Below, piece after piece: positions 42,701 through 50,551 of a stretch of 64,000 bases of DNA. Under the pieces are notes generated by a model. It did not search any database. It was not told the DNA's origin and saw only the letters and a program-made list of their open reading frames with translations. This stretch comes from Cytophagaceae bacterium SCN 52-12 (lineage in GTDB: Bacteria > Bacteroidota > Bacteroidia > Cytophagales > Spirosomataceae). Within the stretch, counting starts at the first letter, position 1, and each line of letters opens with the position of its first letter. The stretch is from assembly GCA_001724175.1 (NCBI GenBank), contig MEDT01000042.1, positions 22,605-86,604 of the forward strand, in the 5' to 3' direction. Position numbers and translations under genes: made by a program.

Positions 42701-43168
42701 ATTCACACCCGGCAGCCCCTCTCCTTTTTCGTCGACGACCCTGCCCGAAATTTTCCGCTCATCCACCTGCTTCCCCGTCCCCGGAATAACGACCGATTTT
42801 TTATCAACGGCCTCTAGCTCGCTGATCACGTAAATATTGCCAACCTTCCGGAACGTAAGGTTGGCGGGCTTCAGCATCGCTTTCAGCCTGGCCTCTACCC
42901 CAGCATCGCTTTCCAGGTCGACCCGCACCTTCCGCTGCTTTATCCTGCTGCCTTTGTACATAAAATAAATGTCGTGCTTTTCCTTCAGCCGGTCCAGGGC
43001 TACATTCAAAGGTTCGTATAGCTGTCCCTGGTAGCTTGCCGGTTTCCCGGGATTTTTCTCATGGTGGCTGGTAACGGCCAGCTCCTGGGCAAAGAGGTCA
43101 CAGGCGGGTATACCTATGCTCAGGGAGCATAGCAGCGTATACCGAAACATCCGCAAGGTTGCTTTCAT
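39749..43168 (-). CDS. SusC/RagA TonB-dependent outer-membrane receptor with STN domain (PUL3)
   Basis: 1139 residues. The signal peptide lies directly at the N-terminus (FRYTLLCSLSIGIPACDLFAQ), without the N-terminal extension seen in the other four SusCs. The STN domain (GQLYEPLNVALDRLKEKHD through NIYVISE) is followed by ISGRVVDEKGEGLPGVNIL, the TonB-box region DELVVVGYGVQKKSDLTGSV, the plug VDILKDASSAAVFGARAASG and a barrel ending in YSAGINVSF. Only 35 bp separate it from fecR, leaving no room for the structured leader found before the other susC genes. It is probably transcribed as one unit with sigma and fecR, so its regulation should differ from its neighbours. Confidence 0.95.
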   Translation of the reverse strand: MKATLRMFRYTLLCSLSIGIPACDLFAQELAVTSHHEKNPGKPASYQGQLYEPLNVALDRLKEKHDIYFMYKGSRIKQRKVRVDLESDAGVEARLKAMLKPANLTFRKVGNIYVISELEAVDKKSVVIPGTGKQVDERKISGRVVDEKGEGLPGVNILVRGTQQGTITNIDGTFSVLVPDEEAALIFSFVGYVSQELVVGNKTSLEIQMAVDTKALDELVVVGYGVQKKSDLTGSVVRVSGKNFENQQMTQVTDMLAGTVAGFNSTQATSAAGGGSMEIRGRTSLNANTNPLVVLDGVIFNGNIRDIAPSDVESVDILKDASSAAVFGARAASGVILITTKKGSKGKPKVNFSMETGVSEVTNPGIRPLSGKEYTDFRRDWQRKLRPNQPEYYFHDPRELPSQISVAEWYGFNANPNPDIVTEWLNRLLFFPTEMANYLSGHEESWYDRVIRKGVKQNYDLSVGGGTDNISYYWSMGYTNNKGPVVGDDFSILRTRINANARINPFIDLGINAQFTSQDNSALPASVTRMLSASPYGSMYEEDGSLKWFPNDFISDVNPLMEHKLHHNKNKTNSIFASLYANLKLPFGFNYKLSFQPRLSGTYHYAFYPSSTPTGFNVKGRGTRNEDRVYEWMVDNLLTWRKETAGQSFDFTFLYNLEKFQSWGSNLVAEGFSPNENLSYHALQFATRQVLSNSDNYSTGDALMARLNYALKDKYLLTLSVRRDGYSAFGQGNPRANFPAGALAWKISEEKFFKVPFLDLVKLRASWGANGNREIGRYAALARLSQNLYSDGSQVLVGGINNSLANPGLAWEKTTALNFGLDFRITGGRIDGSLDFYNMTTTNLLMNRVLPRITGFQNIAANLGELRNRGVELSVNSVNYNHDKFSWRTNFVFSLNRNKIIHLFGDYREVEKDGKIVRQEVSDITNRWFIGEAVDRVWDYDIVGVWQLDEAEEAKRYALTPGDYKALDINNDGRYSLDDKRFIGWREPRFRIGLRNEFNFGKHLFAAVFLRSELGHIDDIPDFIHPNNGVYDRRGMRSVPYWTPENPSDKYASITAASSAFAGGYGRYFSKSFVRVQDLSVGYNLPHSVFTGVFKGFDNLKIYLSARNLYSFDKWEGWDPESGNVPMPRTYSAGINVSF

Positions 43169-43203
43169 GCGTTAAAAGGGTTTTTAGGGTATGAAATTCG
43201 GAA

Positions 43204-44181
43204 CTACATAATTCGGATCTGCGAGCCGTCCCGGCTGATCTCCAGGTCGAGGGTTGCCGCCAGCGACTCCAGGAGCAGGTCGAGGCTCCCGGTCGGCACA
43301 ATACCGTTCAGGATCAGCGTTCCGTGCTTTGGATCCGCTATCAGGATCTTTACGTTAAATTCCTGTTCGATTTTTTTTGCGAGCTTTTCCAGCGGGACAT
43401 CGGTAAGCACCCATTCTTTTTCTTTCCCGTCTATAACGCCATTCGGGGGTATCTTCTGCACCCGGAACGTATCATGCCAGTAGACGATCTGCTCTCCCGG
43501 GATGAGTGAAGCTTTCCCGGTTCCGCTGCCGTCGGGGTAGTCGAGTACCACCCTGCCCTCATCAAGCTTCACGCGGGTGGCCCGGCTGCTCTGCCTGACC
43601 GTAAACTCGGTCCCCAGTACCCTGATGCGCAGGGAATCGGCCAGCTCTACCGTAAATTGCCGGTGGTCGCTCCGGCGGACTACCGAAAATTCGGCCTCGC
43701 CGCTGAGGAGTTTTACCTTCCTGTCGAAAGGAAGAAAATTAAAACGCGGCGCTACCAGCGAAGCATTCGCGTGCAACACCACCCGGCTGCTGTCGGGGAG
43801 CCGGAGCGAAAGGGTCTCTCCCGCTCCGGCCACCACCGTTCTGCGATTCCAGTGAGGGTGGGTCAGGTAAGCTAAGGAGCACAGAACAATCGCCAGGCAC
43901 CCGGCCGCCAGGTAGGATATCATCCCTATACGCCGGGGCTTTTCTTCTTCCGGACCGGCGACAGGCAGGGAATTTTCCCTCTTTTCCAGAAATCGCCGGT
44001 AGGCTGCCGGGCTTTCTGTCACAACCAGAGGATTCAGGCGCTCCCACTCCTGGAGATAATTGTAATACAGCTCCTGGTTGGCAGGAACAGCCAGCCATTT
44101 CTTCAGGATCTCGATCTGAAGCGGAGTCGACCTCCCTTCAAAATGATTGAACAACAGTTGCCTGATATTGGAAGAATTCAT
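43204..44181 (-). CDS. FecR-family anti-sigma factor (PUL3)
   Basis: 325 residues, the shortest of the five. N-terminal cytoplasmic part: RQLLFNHFEGRSTPLQIEILKKWL. One transmembrane segment lies at about 86-104 (ISYLAAGCLAIVLCSLAYL). The periplasmic FecR core has LRLPDSSRVVLHANASLV, LLSGEAEFSVVRRS, RVLGTEFTVRQSS and LIPGEQIVYWHD, and the protein ends with an STN-like module VPLEKLAKKIEQEFNVKILI. Its start overlaps the sigma stop by four bases, giving direct translational coupling, unlike the other cassettes in the window. Confidence 0.92.
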   Translation of the reverse strand: MNSSNIRQLLFNHFEGRSTPLQIEILKKWLAVPANQELYYNYLQEWERLNPLVVTESPAAYRRFLEKRENSLPVAGPEEEKPRRIGMISYLAAGCLAIVLCSLAYLTHPHWNRRTVVAGAGETLSLRLPDSSRVVLHANASLVAPRFNFLPFDRKVKLLSGEAEFSVVRRSDHRQFTVELADSLRIRVLGTEFTVRQSSRATRVKLDEGRVVLDYPDGSGTGKASLIPGEQIVYWHDTFRVQKIPPNGVIDGKEKEWVLTDVPLEKLAKKIEQEFNVKILIADPKHGTLILNGIVPTGSLDLLLESLAATLDLEISRDGSQIRIM

Positions 44182-44819
44182 GAGTTTTCGGTCGGGAAAA
44201 GTTTTCGTATACTATGCAGCGCCCGGGTGATATGGCTTTCAACCGTTTTGGTGTTGATGCCCAGCTCCGCAGCTATCTGCAGATGAGGCTTCCCGTCATA
44301 ACGGCTCATAATGAAGACACGGCGCGCCATGGGCGGAAGATCGCCGACCACCCGGTTGATCCGGTGGACAAGCTCGTCGAGCAGGATGATCTGGTCGGGC
44401 TGCTCGACCTCCTGAAAGTCTGCGGACTCAGGCGTTCCTTCCGGGGAAGGCGCATATTTTCCCAGCTCAAACCGCAGGTAATTGTAGGCACGGTTACGTA
44501 CGGCCCGGAACAAATAGGCCCTGTAGGATATCCGTATGGTTTCGAATGAACGGTTGTTCCAGAAATTCAGGAACACTTCCCCGACTACATCCTCGGCGAT
44601 CTGCCTCGAATATACCATACGGATTGCGGTGCTGCACAGGTCGTTATAGTATGCGCGGAACAGCAGCTCACACCCTTTTTCCGGATCTTCAGCAAACGCT
44701 TTCCGGATAAACAGCTCTGAATCAACAGGCTCCGTCTCATCAGATGCTGTTACTTCCGGCTCTTTCCCGAAGGGAACAGGCGAGCTGTCGGAACCTGTAT
44801 TCACATGATCTGCCTCCAT
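44178..44819 (-). CDS. ECF RNA polymerase sigma factor (PUL3)
   Basis: 213 residues. An acidic N-terminal extension of about 35 residues (SDSSPVPFGKEPEVTASDE) precedes region 2 (CELLFRAYYNDLCSTAIRMVYSRQIAEDVVGEVFLNFWNN). Region 4 has the helix-turn-helix HLQIAAELGINTKTVESHIT. It ends in RKLFPTENS and is the only sigma in the window without a hydrophobic C-terminal tail. It overlaps fecR by four bases. The extension could be shortened if a later start is used, but no better ATG is obvious. Confidence 0.92.
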   Translation of the reverse strand: MEADHVNTGSDSSPVPFGKEPEVTASDETEPVDSELFIRKAFAEDPEKGCELLFRAYYNDLCSTAIRMVYSRQIAEDVVGEVFLNFWNNRSFETIRISYRAYLFRAVRNRAYNYLRFELGKYAPSPEGTPESADFQEVEQPDQIILLDELVHRINRVVGDLPPMARRVFIMSRYDGKPHLQIAAELGINTKTVESHITRALHSIRKLFPTENS

Positions 44820-44923
44820 TAGTCAAAAGTTTGTTTTACACCAACTATCAACTAAGACAAATAAAGTGCGCCTACCCCCGGGACTTAAATATAATTTTTA
44901 TGAAAAACAGATAACATTAATTC

Positions 44924-44947
44924 AATTGACTTATATTCAAGTCAATT
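44924..44947. promoter_or_regulatory. operator-like inverted repeat before the AAA ATPase gene
   Basis: AATTGACTT (44924-44932) and AAGTCAATT (44939-44947) are perfect 9-bp arms with a 6-bp spacer. They end six bases before a perfect -7 box (44954-44961), so a bound protein would overlap the promoter. Confidence 0.55.
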
Positions 44948-44953
44948 AATACC

Positions 44954-44961
44954 TATATTTG
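44954..44961 (+). promoter_or_regulatory. -7 box TATATTTG for the AAA ATPase gene
   Basis: A perfect TAnnTTTG match 25 bp upstream of the ATG at 44987. The -33 region would fall inside the inverted repeat, consistent with repression. Confidence 0.5.
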
Positions 44962-44986
44962 ATCTGAATACAAGGCAAATGTGCAG

Positions 44987-46183
44987 ATGGAAACACTTAT
45001 TGAGTACCAGCAAAACGTGGTGGATGGAGTCGGCAACGATTTCCATCGCTTTCTTTATAATCGGCTTCCGTGGGAAAGCAGGATGCTATCCATCAAGGGT
45101 TTACGCGGCGCAGGCAAGACTACCATGCTGCTTCAGCACCTCAAATATGGGCAGCCGGAAGGCACTAAAAGTCTCTACGTGACAGCCGACCATCCCTGGC
45201 TATATACACATACCTTGTTAGAAACAGCCAAACTGTGGGTACAGAACGGAGGCCGGGCACTCTACATAGATGAAGTGCACAAATACGTCAACTGGTCACG
45301 TGAACTGAAGAATATCTATGACGGATTTCCCGGGCTACAAGTCTTTTTTACCGCTTCCTCCGCACTCGATATCTATCGGGGGGAGAGCGATCTCAGCCGT
45401 CGTGTACTGACCTTTACGCTGCCGGGAATGTCGTTCAGGGAATACCTGAATTTAGTGTATGGCCAGGCACTCCACCCCGTTTCCTTAACGGAATTGCTGA
45501 ACAACCCTACAGAAATCCCTGCCGTCATCCGAAAACAGATCGAAACCCCCATACCGCTGTTTCGTGAGTACCTGGTGAAAGGATACCTACCCTTTGTTCG
45601 TGACGATCAGAAGTCCTATCTCACAAGGCTGGTGCAAGTCATCGAAGCTTCCATCACGAACGACCTGGCATTTATAGAAAACTATTCTGCAACCCATGTC
45701 GTCAAAATCAAAAAACTGTTAGGTGTAATTGCCGAGTCCGCCCCATTTGAACCCAATATATCTTCGCTTGCCCGCAAGCTCAACCTGGGCCGTGACACGG
45801 TGAACAATTTTCTATATCATCTGGAGCGGGCATTTCTACTCAATCTGGTCAACAGGCCGTCGGAGGGAGTGGCAGCCCTGCAGAAGCCCGACAAAGTTTA
45901 CCTGGAAAACGCCAACTTCTCCCACGCGTTGAAGGAACATCCTGATCGCGGAACTACCCGGGAGACTTTTTTTCTCAACCAACTGCGTAATGCCGGACAC
46001 GAAATCCACCTGGCCGAAAAAGGCGATTTCCTGGTGGACAGAACGTATACCTTTGAGGTCGGCGGACGCAGTAAGTCCATCAAACAGATCGCAGGAATAT
46101 CCAATGCCTATATTGTCTCAGACGACATAGAGATCGGGTTTGGCAATAAAATCCCGCTTTGGCTATTTGGGTTTCTCTATTAA
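44987..46183 (+). CDS. AAA-family ATPase with DUF4143-like C-terminal domain
   Basis: 398 residues from ATG 44987 (GTG 44981 is an alternative). Walker A is LRGAGKTTML near residue 40 and Walker B is ALYIDEVHKY near 95. A sensor-like FTASSALDI follows. The middle contains MSFREYLNL, typical of the AAA_14/DUF4143 ATPases. The C-terminal part has a winged-helix-like segment (NISSLARKLNLGRDTVNNFLYHLERAFLL), then a restriction-endonuclease-like stretch (GDFLVDRTYTFEVGGRSKS). These ATPases are common and poorly understood, often horizontally acquired. Direction, isolation between two minus-strand PULs, an AT-rich promoter and its own operator-like repeat all suggest an insertion. Autoregulation is an inference. 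Confidence 0.82.
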   Translation: METLIEYQQNVVDGVGNDFHRFLYNRLPWESRMLSIKGLRGAGKTTMLLQHLKYGQPEGTKSLYVTADHPWLYTHTLLETAKLWVQNGGRALYIDEVHKYVNWSRELKNIYDGFPGLQVFFTASSALDIYRGESDLSRRVLTFTLPGMSFREYLNLVYGQALHPVSLTELLNNPTEIPAVIRKQIETPIPLFREYLVKGYLPFVRDDQKSYLTRLVQVIEASITNDLAFIENYSATHVVKIKKLLGVIAESAPFEPNISSLARKLNLGRDTVNNFLYHLERAFLLNLVNRPSEGVAALQKPDKVYLENANFSHALKEHPDRGTTRETFFLNQLRNAGHEIHLAEKGDFLVDRTYTFEVGGRSKSIKQIAGISNAYIVSDDIEIGFGNKIPLWLFGFLY

Positions 46184-46208
46184 GGAATGTTATCAAAAAC
46201 CCCGGCCT

Positions 46209-47606
46209 TTACTTTTTCCAGCCCTTCGTAAGCTGGTTGGGCACTTCCTCTACAGTGGCACGGTGCGCTTCCGCTACTTTCTTCAGCTCGCTTACAAGGG
46301 CCGGGTTCTCCTTTGCAATATCAAACCGCTCGGAAGGGTCGGTCAGCACATTGAACAGGGTGGGCGTTCCCAGCATTTCAATTTTAGGAGGATACCCTTC
46401 GGGGTTATTGGATTTGAAATACAGCTTGTGAGCGCCTTTTCTAACCGCAAACAGCTCCGTACCGTGATAGAAATACATCACATCCCTGGGCGCTGCGCTT
46501 TCGCCGCGAAATACAGGCGACAGATCATACCCGTCCAGCACCCGGTCTTTGGGCAGCTGTACTCCCGCCAGCCGGCAAATAGTAGGCAGCAGGTCGAGGG
46601 TACTGCCCGTTTTCGACACCACGCCGGGCTTTACGTCTTTACCCCAGATAACGCAGGGCACGCGCTGCCCGCCTTCATAGCTGGTACCTTTTCCCCCGTA
46701 CAGCAGCCCGGCCGAGCCGCCGTTTTCCCCGAACACCAGCCAGGGGCCGTTATCGGTGGTGAAAACGACATAGGTATTTTTTTCCAGTCCTTCCGAGCGT
46801 AGCGTTTTGAAAATCTCTCCTACGCTCCAGTCTATTTCTTCTATCACGTCGCCGTACAGGCCTCTTTCACTTTTTCCCCTGAAGTCGTCGTTCGCAAAAA
46901 GAGGGATATGCGGCATGCTATGCGCCAGGTACAGGAAAAACGGCTTTGACTTATGTTCTTTAATGAACCTGACCGACTCCTCCGTATACCGCCTGGTTAT
47001 CGTCGACTGCCCGGCCGGCCTTTCGATTTCCTTACCATTTCTCATGATAGGGACATTGAAGCCTCTTATATCCGGGTTGGTCTTCTGGAAGCGCTCATAG
47101 GCATACTCCCTGTTCCGGTCCATATCGTTGGAGTAGGGAATGCCGTAGTAGTAGTCAAAGCCATTAGCGTTGGGGGAGTATTGAGGCAGGTGGCCCAGGT
47201 GCCATTTCCCGACGCAGGCGGTACTGTAGTTCTTCGTTTTCAGCAATTCGGCGATGGTCAGCTCATTTTCAGGAATACCGCCCTCCGAATCCGGGAAAAG
47301 CACCCTTCTCGAATCAGGTCCTTCCATGCCGCCCCGAACCGGCAGCCTGCCGGTGAGCAGGCCGAAGCGGGAAGGCGTGCACACGTTGGAAGCCACATAG
47401 AAGTTGGTCCATTTCTGTCCTTCGGACGCCATTTTATCGATAAAAGGAGTCTTGATGGTAGGGTGCCCGAAACACCCGAGATCTCCATAGCCCTGGTCAT
47501 CGGTGAAGATGATGATGAAGTTGGGAGATTGATTGTTACGCTGACAAAATCCCGGCTGCATATACAGCACAAACAAGGCCGGAAACAGGAATTTTAGTTT
47601 TTTCAC
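46209..47606 (-). CDS. Cys-type arylsulfatase (PUL4, second)
   Basis: 465 residues with a signal peptide (KFLFPALFVLYMQPGFC). The core starts NFIIIFTDDQGYGDLGCFG (metal-binding DD). The formylglycine signature is CTPSRFGLLTGRLP with Cys76. CVGKWHLGHLPQ, FFLYLAHSMPHIPLF, VFTTDNGPWLVFGENGGSAG and LYGGKGTSYEGGQRVP follow. This is the arylsulfatase A-like layout. It should desulfate the PUL4 glycan. It lies 33 bp downstream of the other PUL4 sulfatase and ends this operon. It converges with the ATPase gene, whose stop is 25 bp away. Confidence 0.94.
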   Translation of the reverse strand: MKKLKFLFPALFVLYMQPGFCQRNNQSPNFIIIFTDDQGYGDLGCFGHPTIKTPFIDKMASEGQKWTNFYVASNVCTPSRFGLLTGRLPVRGGMEGPDSRRVLFPDSEGGIPENELTIAELLKTKNYSTACVGKWHLGHLPQYSPNANGFDYYYGIPYSNDMDRNREYAYERFQKTNPDIRGFNVPIMRNGKEIERPAGQSTITRRYTEESVRFIKEHKSKPFFLYLAHSMPHIPLFANDDFRGKSERGLYGDVIEEIDWSVGEIFKTLRSEGLEKNTYVVFTTDNGPWLVFGENGGSAGLLYGGKGTSYEGGQRVPCVIWGKDVKPGVVSKTGSTLDLLPTICRLAGVQLPKDRVLDGYDLSPVFRGESAAPRDVMYFYHGTELFAVRKGAHKLYFKSNNPEGYPPKIEMLGTPTLFNVLTDPSERFDIAKENPALVSELKKVAEAHRATVEEVPNQLTKGWKK

Positions 47607-47639
47607 GTGTATAAAATTTTTAAATTATACTTCAACACT

Positions 47640-48992
47640 TTAAGGCCTCCCGGGCTGCTGCCAGGGTGTCTGGCCGCCCTTTTGAATATAGGTCATTAAA
47701 AGCTTGTTTAAAGCACTTACTTTTTGAGGCTCCTTATCGGCGAGATTAGTCTTTTCATAAGGATCGTTCTCCAAATGGTAGAGCTCGAGGGGAGCGTACG
47801 GGTTGTTCTGCAGCAATTTCCAGCCCTGGCAGATCAATGCATGGTAATCGTTGCCGCCGTATCTCAGTCCTCCTTCCCTTCTCACGAAGTATAAAGGCCG
47901 TTCTTCCATTTTCGCCTTGCTGTCGAAGAGTATACCGGCAAAGCTTGCCCCGTCGTAGCCGTTGCCTTCCTGCCCGGATACAATGGCCTGTATCGTCGGA
48001 AGCACATCCATGGTGGCCAGCTTTTCATTTGAGGCGGTACCTTTCGCGATCCGGGCCGGCCAGGTAGCGAAAGCAGGGATCCGTATCCCGCCTTCATACA
48101 TGCTCTGCTTCCCGTTCCGGTAAGGCTGGTTATTGGCCAGGTCATCGAGGTTCCCCCCGTTATCGCTCAGGAACAGGATCAGCGTGTTGTCATATTGCCC
48201 GGATTCTTTCAGGGCCCGCACCACCCGTCCGATACCATCGTCGAGATGCTCTATCAGCGCAACCAGCTTTGCCCGTTTGGGGTCGATGCCGGGCTGTCTG
48301 GCCAGCACCTTATCGTACCACTCTTTGGGCGGCTGCACCGGGAAATGAGGCGCGTTGTAGGCCAGGTATAGAAAGAACGGGTCCTGTTTTTGAGAGGCCT
48401 TGCGGATATAGTCGACAGACCAGTCTGTAAACAGGTCAGTGGCGTGGCCTTGCGGATGAATGACCTCTTCATTTTCCCTCATAAAATTGATCCCGTGCCG
48501 CTTATGGTCATAGTAGTCCTCCATCATATCCTCCAGCCAGCCGTGGAAATAGTCGAAGCCTTTTTGATTAGGCAGGTTCGGCAACGCCAATCCCAGGTTC
48601 CATTTCCCGACCAGGGCGGTCGCATAGCCGTATCTCTTCAAAACTCCCGGCATGAGCGGCACATCAGGCTTCAGGTAGCCCCAGTTGTCGAACTTATGGT
48701 ACCTGATCAGTCCTGGTACGCCCACCGCATCGGGGTAGCGCCCCGTCATCAGCGACGCCCGCGTAGGCGAGCACACGGGAGAATTGGCATAAAAGCTGTC
48801 AAACCTGATGCCGTCCTTACACAGGGCATCTATATGAGGGGTTTTCACATCGCCCCTGTTGTAGTACGAGACGTCGTTAAAGCCGAGATCGTCTGCCAGG
48901 ATGACGAGGATGTTGGGTTTTTCCGGCTGCGCGAACATCGTCAGCGGCATCGACAGGAGCAGCAGGATGCATTTTGTTAGCTGGTTCGTCAT
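47640..48992 (-). CDS. Cys-type sulfatase (PUL4, first)
   Basis: 450 residues with a signal peptide (KCILLLLSMPLTMFAQ). The core starts PNILVILADDLGFNDVSYY. The formylglycine signature is CSPTRASLMTGRYP with Cys74. VGKWNLGLALPN (Asn where His is usual), FFLYLAYNAPHFPVQPP, LFLSDNGGNLDDL and NGKQSMYEGGIRIPAFATW follow. The Asn in KWNLG replaces the more common KWHLG histidine, so substrate handling may differ. It starts the enzyme part of PUL4, 10 bp after susD, and probably acts on the same sulfated glycan as its neighbour. Confidence 0.94.
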   Translation of the reverse strand: MTNQLTKCILLLLSMPLTMFAQPEKPNILVILADDLGFNDVSYYNRGDVKTPHIDALCKDGIRFDSFYANSPVCSPTRASLMTGRYPDAVGVPGLIRYHKFDNWGYLKPDVPLMPGVLKRYGYATALVGKWNLGLALPNLPNQKGFDYFHGWLEDMMEDYYDHKRHGINFMRENEEVIHPQGHATDLFTDWSVDYIRKASQKQDPFFLYLAYNAPHFPVQPPKEWYDKVLARQPGIDPKRAKLVALIEHLDDGIGRVVRALKESGQYDNTLILFLSDNGGNLDDLANNQPYRNGKQSMYEGGIRIPAFATWPARIAKGTASNEKLATMDVLPTIQAIVSGQEGNGYDGASFAGILFDSKAKMEERPLYFVRREGGLRYGGNDYHALICQGWKLLQNNPYAPLELYHLENDPYEKTNLADKEPQKVSALNKLLMTYIQKGGQTPWQQPGRP

Positions 48993-49002
48993 GGTGCTTA
49001 TA

Positions 49003-50547
49003 CTACCAGTTCGGGTTTTGATTGAGCCCGGGATTCAGGGAGATTTCACTTACCGGTATAGGAAGCAGGTTGTAATACTCCAGGTATCCCGCCGGGAACC
49101 TCGTCTCGATTATCCCTCCCAGGTGATCTTTGATCGTCAGGGGATAAATGTCCTTCCCGATTTTCCACCGCCTGATGTCGGACCAATATAAGCCTTCCAG
49201 GGCAAATTCTATCCTTCTTTCATGCCTTAATTTCTGGCGGGCCTCCGCCTGGGACAAGCCTGCCGGCAGCGTGGAGATCTTCACATCGGCCCGCCCGGTC
49301 CTGACCCGGTTGATAAGGGCAATCGCTCCCGGGATATCCTGATTCAGCTCGATCATAGCCTCCGCTTTGGATAGCAGCACGTCTGCATAACGCATTACGA
49401 TATTGTTGATCTCCGACTGGCCGGAAACCGGGAGCTCCGCCATATTATTTTCCCGGTATTTGCGGCAGCTCAGGTGCTTGAGCCTGTTCCCCGGATGGTT
49501 AAACGCTCCCCCGGAATAGATATAATTCGGAAACCGGAAGCCCAGGATATAAGACCCCGGGATCACGATCGTGAATTCCAGTCTCGGATCCCGGTTCCGG
49601 AACTTGTCATTGGGGTCTACCGGCGAGCCGTCGATGGTTTCGTAGGCATCTACCAGGTCGTCAGTGGGGACATAGCGGCTTCCTCTTGTAAAGCTGCCGG
49701 TCCCGGTGCCGCAATACTGGTCGTGAAATGAGCCCTGGTTGTTTTCCCCGCGGATATACTGGATATCGAAGATGACTTCCTCATTGTTTTCGTTTTCCTT
49801 TTTGAAGAGGCCTTCATAGCTAGGGAACAGCGCATACTGGTTCAAAGCCTCTACCTGGTTAGCCGTCTCCAGCACCTTATCATACTTGTTCTGGTACAGC
49901 CAGGCCCTCATTTTCATCGCCATGGCGGCCCCTTTCGTAGCACGGCCGGTCTGCGGCGCTTTCAGCTCAAGATTACTGATCGCCACATCGTAATCGGCGA
50001 TAACCTGGGCCCAGGTTTCTTCAAGGGAGGCGCGCACCAGGTTCTTGGCTTCATCGGCCGATATCGCCGACGTGATGATCGGTACGCCTCCATAGGTATC
50101 GGCCAGCAGGGAATAGGCCAGGCCCCGTAAAAAGTGGGCTTCCCCGGCATACATCTTTTTCCTGTCTGCCGGTAAATCTACCTCGTCCAATATCTTCAGC
50201 AGGTAATTGGCCCGGAAAATAATGGCGTAGGCACGGGTCCAGCGATAGGTAACCAGGTCTCCGTCGGAAGAAGACAGCTGCCCGTTGCCCGCCTTGGCTA
50301 TCGGGCCGTTGCCCCAGTTGAACGCATTCGGCGTGGCGCCGTCAAGCACTCCAAACCCGAACAGGCCTTCGTTGTAAATGGAATTTTCCTTTAAGAGCGA
50401 GTAGACGCCGTTCAATGTGTATTGGATGTCCGTTTCATTTTCAGGGAAGCGGGCGGATGTGATCTTGTCTTCGGGAAAAACCTCCAGGTAGTCGGCACAT
50501 CCCGAAGCGCCGAGAAGCAGGAGCAGATATATAAGTCTTTTGAGCAT
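49003..50547 (-). CDS. SusD/RagB-family glycan-binding lipoprotein (PUL4)
   Basis: 514 residues. The signal peptide LKRLIYLLLLLGASGC gives a clear lipobox. Family marks: DYLEVFPEDKITSARFPENE, MYAGEAHFLRGLAYSLLADTYGGVPIITS, MRYADVLLSKAEAMIELN, LRHERRIEFALEGLYWSDIRRW and a closing LLPIPVSEISLNPGLNQNPNW. It starts four bases after the susC stop, so the pair is tightly coupled. It binds the glycan imported by the PUL4 SusC. Confidence 0.95.
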   Translation of the reverse strand: MLKRLIYLLLLLGASGCADYLEVFPEDKITSARFPENETDIQYTLNGVYSLLKENSIYNEGLFGFGVLDGATPNAFNWGNGPIAKAGNGQLSSSDGDLVTYRWTRAYAIIFRANYLLKILDEVDLPADRKKMYAGEAHFLRGLAYSLLADTYGGVPIITSAISADEAKNLVRASLEETWAQVIADYDVAISNLELKAPQTGRATKGAAMAMKMRAWLYQNKYDKVLETANQVEALNQYALFPSYEGLFKKENENNEEVIFDIQYIRGENNQGSFHDQYCGTGTGSFTRGSRYVPTDDLVDAYETIDGSPVDPNDKFRNRDPRLEFTIVIPGSYILGFRFPNYIYSGGAFNHPGNRLKHLSCRKYRENNMAELPVSGQSEINNIVMRYADVLLSKAEAMIELNQDIPGAIALINRVRTGRADVKISTLPAGLSQAEARQKLRHERRIEFALEGLYWSDIRRWKIGKDIYPLTIKDHLGGIIETRFPAGYLEYYNLLPIPVSEISLNPGLNQNPNW

Positions 50548-50551
50548 GAGC

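Noticed and set aside
39749-43203. Structured leader before PUL3 susC
   Set aside because: Only 35 bp separate fecR and susC. No A-rich linker, mismatch hairpin or outer stem is present.
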